Below, piece by piece: positions 1 through 3,545 of a DNA stretch of 5,999 nucleotides (the stretch's first letter is position 1; each line of letters opens with the position of its first letter). A model generated the notes under the pieces. It made no database searches and had not been told where the DNA came from. It saw only the letters and a program-made list of their open reading frames with translations. A program made the translations under genes and the position numbers. Origin of the DNA: a bacterium (GTDB lineage: Bacteria; UBP15; UBA6099; DSWB01); the NCBI GenBank assembly GCA_020061125.1, contig JAGUYV010000212.1, positions 1 through 5,999 on the forward strand, given 5' to 3'.

Positions 1-832
1 CGCCCAGGGCCGCACCGCCCAGCAGGAACACGGCCAGCAGGGTTGCGCCCGCCATGGCCGGCAGCCGGGTATACGCATATTTCACGGCCGCGGAAAAATT
101 CGCGGCTTTGCCTTCGTACAGATCGCGCGTCATGACCATCGCGGACGCCACGAACGGCATGTTGATCAGAAAGGTCACAGCGCACAGAATGGCGTAATAC
201 AGGACCGAGATGCGGTCATTCAGGGAAAATGCGGGCGCCGGGGCCGCGGGGTTTCCAAGCAGCGCGGCGTTCAGGGAAACGGTCATGGCCACGGTAAGCA
301 GATACAAAAACGCAAAGGGAACAAGCAGCAGAGGACATTTTGCCATGAACGCCGCGGAGCGGGCCGCGGACGACAGCGCTCCGGCCTTGTGCAGGGTTCT
401 CGCGGCCCGGTTCTTGATGCTGTCCACATTGTCCCTGATGCGCTCGGCATACGCGCCCTGGGTGTCCATTTCCCGCGCCATGTCGAACGCGGCCTCGGCC
501 TGGATGTCCATGTTGCGCGCCTTGTAGCATTTGGCGAGCCGGTAGATGACATCAACCTGTGAGGGATTCAGTTCCAGGGAGCGCTTGAACACGGCTGCGG
601 CTTCGGCGTAGCACTCCATTTTGTAATAGGCGTCGCCGATACGCGCGTATCCAAGATAAAAACCAGGGTGGAGCTGGATGGCTTTCTTGAAATGCTCGAT
701 GGCCGCGGCGTACTGGCCCGCGGCCATGGCCTGGTTGCCTTCGAGGAGGTGGGGGATGAAAGCGGCCTTGCGCTCCGCAGTCTGAATCCGCGGATCGTCA
801 AGCGGCCGGTCGTAGCGTCGCTCAAACGGCAT
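1..832 (-). CDS. TPR-repeat protein with C-terminal membrane segments (partial, C-terminus off left edge)
   Basis: The reading frame is open from an ATG at 832 to the left edge, giving 277 residues with no stop. About three tetratricopeptide repeats lie at residues 26-59, 60-92 and 93-126; the clearest stretches are GQYAAAIEHFKKAIQLHPGF and YAEAAAVFKRSLELNP. TPRs are protein-protein interaction scaffolds. A basic linker (about 127-162) leads to hydrophobic segments at about 165-187, 208-232 and 258-277, so the protein is probably held in the inner membrane with its N-terminal TPRs in the cytoplasm. The motif between the last two segments (an R-x-x-Y-E-G turn, then an amphipathic stretch and ARLP-like YTRLPAM) recalls multi-pass domains of the DUF975/GPDPase-membrane type; this is a weak resemblance. 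The start is supported by GGAAAGG six bases upstream. The gene follows the dehydrogenase stop by 38 bases, so co-transcription is likely. Its substrate and exact role are unknown. Confidence 0.85.
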   Translation of the reverse strand, partial: MPFERRYDRPLDDPRIQTAERKAAFIPHLLEGNQAMAAGQYAAAIEHFKKAIQLHPGFYLGYARIGDAYYKMECYAEAAAVFKRSLELNPSQVDVIYRLAKCYKARNMDIQAEAAFDMAREMDTQGAYAERIRDNVDSIKNRAARTLHKAGALSSAARSAAFMAKCPLLLVPFAFLYLLTVAMTVSLNAALLGNPAAPAPAFSLNDRISVLYYAILCAVTFLINMPFVASAMVMTRDLYEGKAANFSAAVKYAYTRLPAMAGATLLAVFLLGGAALG

Positions 833-838
833 GGAACG

Positions 839-845
839 CCTTTCC
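839..845 (-). promoter_or_regulatory. Ribosome binding site of the TPR gene
   Basis: GGAAAGG lies six bases before the ATG at 832. The frame stays open upstream into the dehydrogenase stop region but offers no ATG or GTG there, so this site fixes the start. Confidence 0.7.
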
Positions 846-870
846 AGACCGCCCCGCGGCGCGGACCGCG

Positions 871-2187
871 TCAGTGGGTCTCGTCCGCAAACACCGATGG
901 GCGTCCCACGCCGTGGTAGGACAGGCCGTAGCGGCGGACAACCGCGGGGTCGTAGATGTTGCGGCCGTCAAACAGGTGCGCGCCCGCCATTACGCGCTTG
1001 AGCCGCGAGAAGTTCAACTGGCGGAACCGGTTCCATTCAGTGAGCACCATCACGGCGTCCGCTCCCGCGGCCGCGTCGTATTCGTCCTCGCAGAACGACG
1101 CCTGCAATCCGCTGCGGCGCACATTGTCCATGGCCATGGGATCGTACACCTGAACCCGGGCGCCGCGCTCCTGTAGCAGGGCGATGATGTGCAGAGCGCT
1201 GGCCTCGCGGATGTCGTCCGTGTTGGGCTTGAACGACAGGCCGAGAACTCCGATCAGCTTCCCGTCCAGCGTGCCAAGCACGCTTTCAGCCTTGTCCACG
1301 AACAGCACTGGCTGCGTGCGGTTCACGGCGATGGTGCCCTCGAGAATCTGCATCTCCGCGCCGAATGCTTTTGAGACATTCAGCAGAGACTCGGTGTCCT
1401 TGGGGAAGCACGACCCTCCGTAGCCCACGCCCGCGCGCAGAAACCTGGAGCCGATGCGGTCGTCCAGGCCCATGCCCCGGCGCACTTCGTCCACATCCGC
1501 GCCCACTTTCTCGCACAGGTTGGCAACGGAATTGATGAACGACACCTTGGTGGCCAGGAACGCGTTTGACGCGTATTTGATCATCTCGGCGCTGCGCACG
1601 CTGGTGATGATCATGGGCTTTTCCAAGATGCTGTACAGTTCGATGAGCTTCATGGCCACCTGCTGGTTGGGCGCCCCGATCACGATGCGGTCCGGATTCA
1701 GGGCGTCGGCCACAGCCTGGCCCTCGGACAGAAACTCGGGGTTGCTCACCACATGGATGTCCAGCTCGGGCGGCTTGTGGCGGACTATGATTTCGCGCAC
1801 CAGATCGCCCGTTCCCACCGGAACCGTGCTCTTGTTAACTATTATCTTGTAATTGTTGTAATTTTTGCCAATCTCCGCGGCTGCGGCCTCGACCTGGCCC
1901 AGGTCGGTTTCCCCGTTTTCTTTGGGCGGCGTGCCCACGGCGATGAAGATGATCTCGGACGCTTTCACGGCCTCGCCCGTGTCCGTGGTGAACGATAGGC
2001 GCCCGTCTTCCATGTTGCGCTCCACCATCTCGCGCAAGCCAGGCTCAAAAAACGGCATTTTCAGATCCTTGAGCATGGCGATGCGCTCGGGCATTTTGTC
2101 CACGCAAATCACATGGTTTCCCAGTTCCGCAAACACCGCGCCAGTGACCAGGCCCACATAACCCGTGCCGATGACAGCTATATCCAT
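871..2187 (-). CDS. ugd: UDP-glucose 6-dehydrogenase
   Basis: This cytoplasmic enzyme oxidises UDP-glucose to UDP-glucuronate with two NAD+, supplying precursor for exopolysaccharide, capsule or LPS sugars. The product is 438 residues, normal for bacterial Ugd/TuaD/RkpK proteins. Visible signatures are the N-terminal Rossmann motif GTGYVGL (residues 7-13) and Asp30 at the end of the second strand (NAD ribose contact); VGTPP at 84-88; KSTVPVGT at 119-126; NPEFLSEG at 149-156 with Glu151; Lys204 and Asn208 in EMIKYASNAF; the catalytic Cys260 in GVGYGGSCFPKDT with Asp264; and the C-terminal UDP-binding GLSFKPNTDDIREAS at 316-330. All key residues are present, so the protein should be active. The frame extends 39 codons further upstream, but ATG 2187 is chosen because the Rossmann strand starts at once (MDIAVIG), a GGGAG site precedes it, and the predicted promoter lies inside the extension. 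It is the first gene of a probable two-gene leftward operon with the TPR protein. The symbol is a family-level name; paralogues named tuaD or rkpK are equivalent. Confidence 0.97.
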   Translation of the reverse strand: MDIAVIGTGYVGLVTGAVFAELGNHVICVDKMPERIAMLKDLKMPFFEPGLREMVERNMEDGRLSFTTDTGEAVKASEIIFIAVGTPPKENGETDLGQVEAAAAEIGKNYNNYKIIVNKSTVPVGTGDLVREIIVRHKPPELDIHVVSNPEFLSEGQAVADALNPDRIVIGAPNQQVAMKLIELYSILEKPMIITSVRSAEMIKYASNAFLATKVSFINSVANLCEKVGADVDEVRRGMGLDDRIGSRFLRAGVGYGGSCFPKDTESLLNVSKAFGAEMQILEGTIAVNRTQPVLFVDKAESVLGTLDGKLIGVLGLSFKPNTDDIREASALHIIALLQERGARVQVYDPMAMDNVRRSGLQASFCEDEYDAAAGADAVMVLTEWNRFRQLNFSRLKRVMAGAHLFDGRNIYDPAVVRRYGLSYHGVGRPSVFADETH

Positions 2188-2196
2188 GGCGTAACG

Positions 2197-2201
2197 CTCC
2201 C
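2197..2201 (-). promoter_or_regulatory. Ribosome binding site deciding the ugd start
   Basis: GGGAG lies nine bases before the ATG at 2187. It favours this start over the upstream in-frame codon at 2304. Confidence 0.7.
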
Positions 2202-2208
2202 AATTAAT

Positions 2209-2225
2209 CAGGGGATGAACCCCTG
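2209..2225 (-). promoter_or_regulatory. Small hairpin or operator-like palindrome in the ugd 5' leader
   Basis: CAGGGG and CCCCTG form a perfect six-base inverted repeat around a five-base loop. It sits between the predicted transcription start (near 2242) and the ribosome binding site at 2197-2201, only seven bases from the latter. It could stabilise the message, modulate ribosome access or bind a regulator. No known operator is recognised. Confidence 0.4.
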
Positions 2226-2248
2226 CCGGATTCCCGTCCAGAAAAGGA

Positions 2249-2277
2249 ATTATAGCAAAAGCAAACCTGAAAACCAA
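2249..2277 (-). promoter_or_regulatory. Predicted sigma70-type promoter of ugd
   Basis: On the minus strand there is a consensus TATAAT (2254 down to 2249) with an extended -10 TGC directly before it. A weak -35, TTGGTT (2277 down to 2272), stands at an ideal 17-base spacing. Predicted transcription starts near 2242, giving a leader of about 55 bases. The region is AT-rich compared with its surroundings. The extended -10 probably compensates for the poor -35. Confidence 0.6.
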
Positions 2278-2305
2278 TTTGCGCACGCCGCAACCGCACC
2301 GCAAC

Positions 2306-2314
2306 TGCTATAAT
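2306..2314 (+). promoter_or_regulatory. Extended -10 box facing the radical SAM gene
   Basis: TGCTATAAT is identical to the ugd extended -10 but points the other way, about 57 bases from it. No recognisable -35 exists at 16-18 bases upstream (the region is CG-rich), so activity would depend on the extended -10 or an activator. If used, transcription would start near 2321, giving a leader of about 209 bases that contains the whole quasi-palindromic element. Confidence 0.4.
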
Positions 2315-2327
2315 GGATGAAACCGAT

Positions 2328-2474
2328 GGGGCTGTTGAAGACGCCTTCGCTTTCAGTGGAGTTGGCTCATCCAGGCGCAAGGCTGCGAAAAACCGGGGAC
2401 TGGGGGGCTTTCCGCAAGGAAAGCGTTGCCTGTCACCAGCATTTTTTCGCCCCGCGCAATTATTGAACAGCCCC
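2328..2474. repeat. MITE-like quasi-palindromic element with 12-base terminal inverted repeats
   Basis: The left end, GGGGCTGTTGAA (2328-2339), and the right end, TTGAACAGCCCC (2463-2474), are inverted repeats with one mismatch in 12. Inside, further complementary blocks are nested in order: GCGC 2375-2378 with 2454-2457; GCGAAAAA 2385-2392 with TTTTTCGC 2443-2450; CTGG 2400-2403 with CCAG 2436-2439; and a perfect seven-base apical stem at 2407-2424. No protein of transposase type is encoded and no clear target-site duplication flanks the ends. The structure fits a small non-autonomous mobile element or a dispersed palindromic repeat. A structured leader RNA of the downstream gene is the alternative. 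Copy number elsewhere cannot be seen from here. Confidence 0.55.
2407..2424. other. Perfect hairpin at the apex of the quasi-palindrome
   Basis: GCTTTCC (2407-2413), loop GCAA, then GGAAAGC (2418-2424). The seven-base stem with a GNRA tetraloop would be stable as RNA in the plus orientation. No T-run follows, so it is not an intrinsic terminator. Confidence 0.6.
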
Positions 2475-2513
2475 GCCGTGCGCCGGATTTTATCTTGATG
2501 CCGGGCCGCCGTC

Positions 2514-2520
2514 GGGAGGG
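2514..2520 (+). promoter_or_regulatory. Ribosome binding site deciding the GTG start of the radical SAM gene
   Basis: GGGAGGG lies nine bases before the GTG at 2530. The nearby ATG at 2498 is in another frame, so GTG is the supported start. Confidence 0.65.
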
Positions 2521-2529
2521 AACCGGGCC

Positions 2530-3411
2530 GTGTACTACCCCCACACCGCATTCCTTGTGCTCACCACGGCATGCAACCGCCGGGACACATGCGAACACTG
2601 CTTCTATAATGTGGAGCCGGAACGCAACATTGCGGGAGCGCCGGACACCCGGCAGGCAGAGGCCCTGATTGAAAATCTGCGCCTGTCGGGCCTGCGCACC
2701 ATCGTTTTCACGGGCGGCGAGCCGACCCTGCGCCCGGACCTGCCCGTGCTCGTGGACAAAGCCTCCCGCTTCAGCCTCGAAACCGTGCTGCTCACCAACG
2801 GCGTGCTGCTGAACGGGGATCTGGTCACGGAGCTTTCCGACAAGGGCCTGGGCGCGACCATAGTGAGCCTGTCCCAATTCGACCTCACCGAGCGCCGCGC
2901 CGCCAATGTTCTGGCCGAACACTCGCGCATGCCCTTTTCCTTCATTTTCTGCTTCAGCAAAAAAACCTACGAGCGCATACCCGACGCCATCCAGTTCGCG
3001 CGCGACTACATGGCGCCCATCATCTTCCAGCCCGCGTACATTCCCGCGGGGCACGAGCGCGAACAGGAATTGAGCATGCTCGCCGTGGACGCCTTCGAGT
3101 GGGGCCGCATCTACACCATGCTGCGGCCATGGGCGCGCGCCGCGGGATACGAAAATTACCTGAAGCTCATGCACGCCTCATACACCGGCAACGGAGCGCG
3201 CCCGCCCCGCTGCGCCATGAGCGGCAACGCCCTGGTGGTGGACGCCGACGGCCGCGTGTACCCGTGCTTCCACCGCAGGGAACTGGACTGCGGCTGCGCG
3301 TGGGACAACGGGTTCCCGCACGCCCTGGCCGCCTGGCGCGAAACCGTGGCCCCCACCCGCGATGCAAGCTGCTTCGGCGGCCACTGCCTTAGCCTCCACA
3401 CAGGCGTCTGA
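2530..3411 (+). CDS. Radical SAM protein with atypical CX5CX2C motif and SPASM/twitch-like C-terminus
   Basis: The 293-residue protein starts at GTG after a strong GGGAGGG site. Radical SAM enzymes use a [4Fe-4S] cluster to cleave S-adenosylmethionine into a 5'-deoxyadenosyl radical. The cluster motif here is C15-NRRDT-C21-EH-C24, followed by the usual aromatic FY. The spacing is CX5CX2C, two residues longer than the family norm of CX3CX2C. The SAM-binding FTGGEPTLRPD (60-70) and the strand LLTNGVLL (87-94) are typical of the MoaA/PqqE-like branch. The C-terminus has C228-X12-G-X4-C246, the opening signature of SPASM/twitch domains, then C254, C256, C281 and C286, enough to hold at least one auxiliary Fe-S cluster. 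SPASM proteins often modify peptides or proteins, but no precursor peptide is visible nearby and the substrate is unknown. The gene stands alone, diverging from ugd and converging on the surface-protein gene. Family assignment is firm; function is not. Confidence 0.93.
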   Translation: MYYPHTAFLVLTTACNRRDTCEHCFYNVEPERNIAGAPDTRQAEALIENLRLSGLRTIVFTGGEPTLRPDLPVLVDKASRFSLETVLLTNGVLLNGDLVTELSDKGLGATIVSLSQFDLTERRAANVLAEHSRMPFSFIFCFSKKTYERIPDAIQFARDYMAPIIFQPAYIPAGHEREQELSMLAVDAFEWGRIYTMLRPWARAAGYENYLKLMHASYTGNGARPPRCAMSGNALVVDADGRVYPCFHRRELDCGCAWDNGFPHALAAWRETVAPTRDASCFGGHCLSLHTGV

Positions 3412-3461
3412 ACGCGGCGCGCCCCAACCAAAAACCGTTTCTGACTTCTCTCGCAAACCAC

Positions 3462-3492
3462 AAAAAAACAAGCCCCCTGTGAAGGGGGCTTG
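3462..3492 (-). terminator. Intrinsic terminator of the leftward surface-protein gene
   Basis: CAAGCCCCCT (3469-3478), loop GTGA, and AGGGGGCTTG (3483-3492) form a perfect ten-base GC-rich stem. Read on the minus strand the hairpin is followed at once by seven T (3468-3462), the classic Rho-independent form. The surface-protein gene ends at 3546, about 50 bases before it. Read on the plus strand only TT follows the core stem, so it should stop transcription from the radical SAM gene poorly. Confidence 0.9.
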
Positions 3493-3509
3493 CAGTGTTG
3501 CGGGATGGA

Positions 3510-3527
3510 AACGGGCTTACGCCCGTT
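3510..3527. other. Second hairpin in the convergent junction
   Basis: AACGGGC (3510-3516), a four-base loop, and GCCCGTT (3521-3527) form a perfect seven-base stem. On the minus strand the loop reads GTAA, a GNRA tetraloop. It lies 18 bases after the stop of the surface-protein gene and 17 bases before the terminator stem. No T-run follows, so it may protect the 3' end of the message or be a short dispersed palindrome. Confidence 0.55.
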
Positions 3528-3545
3528 CATGAAGTCGTGGCGCCA

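Noticed and set aside
2188-2304. A 39-residue N-terminal extension of the dehydrogenase with a hydrophobic, signal-like stretch
   Set aside because: The enzyme is cytoplasmic, its Rossmann strand begins right at the inner ATG, a GGGAG site precedes that ATG, and the extension contains the predicted -10 box.
2464-2496. An outward -35 (TTGAAC) in the right terminal repeat with TATCTT downstream
   Set aside because: The spacing is 21 bases, too long for a convincing sigma70 promoter.
2313-2498. A 61-codon plus-strand frame across the quasi-palindromic element
   Set aside because: There is no good ribosome binding site, its ATG overlaps the -10 box, and its sequence is explained by the palindromic structure.
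2353-3174. A 273-residue minus-strand open frame opposite the radical SAM gene
   Set aside because: It is an antisense shadow in GC-rich DNA. The plus strand carries the radical SAM motifs and a strong ribosome binding site.
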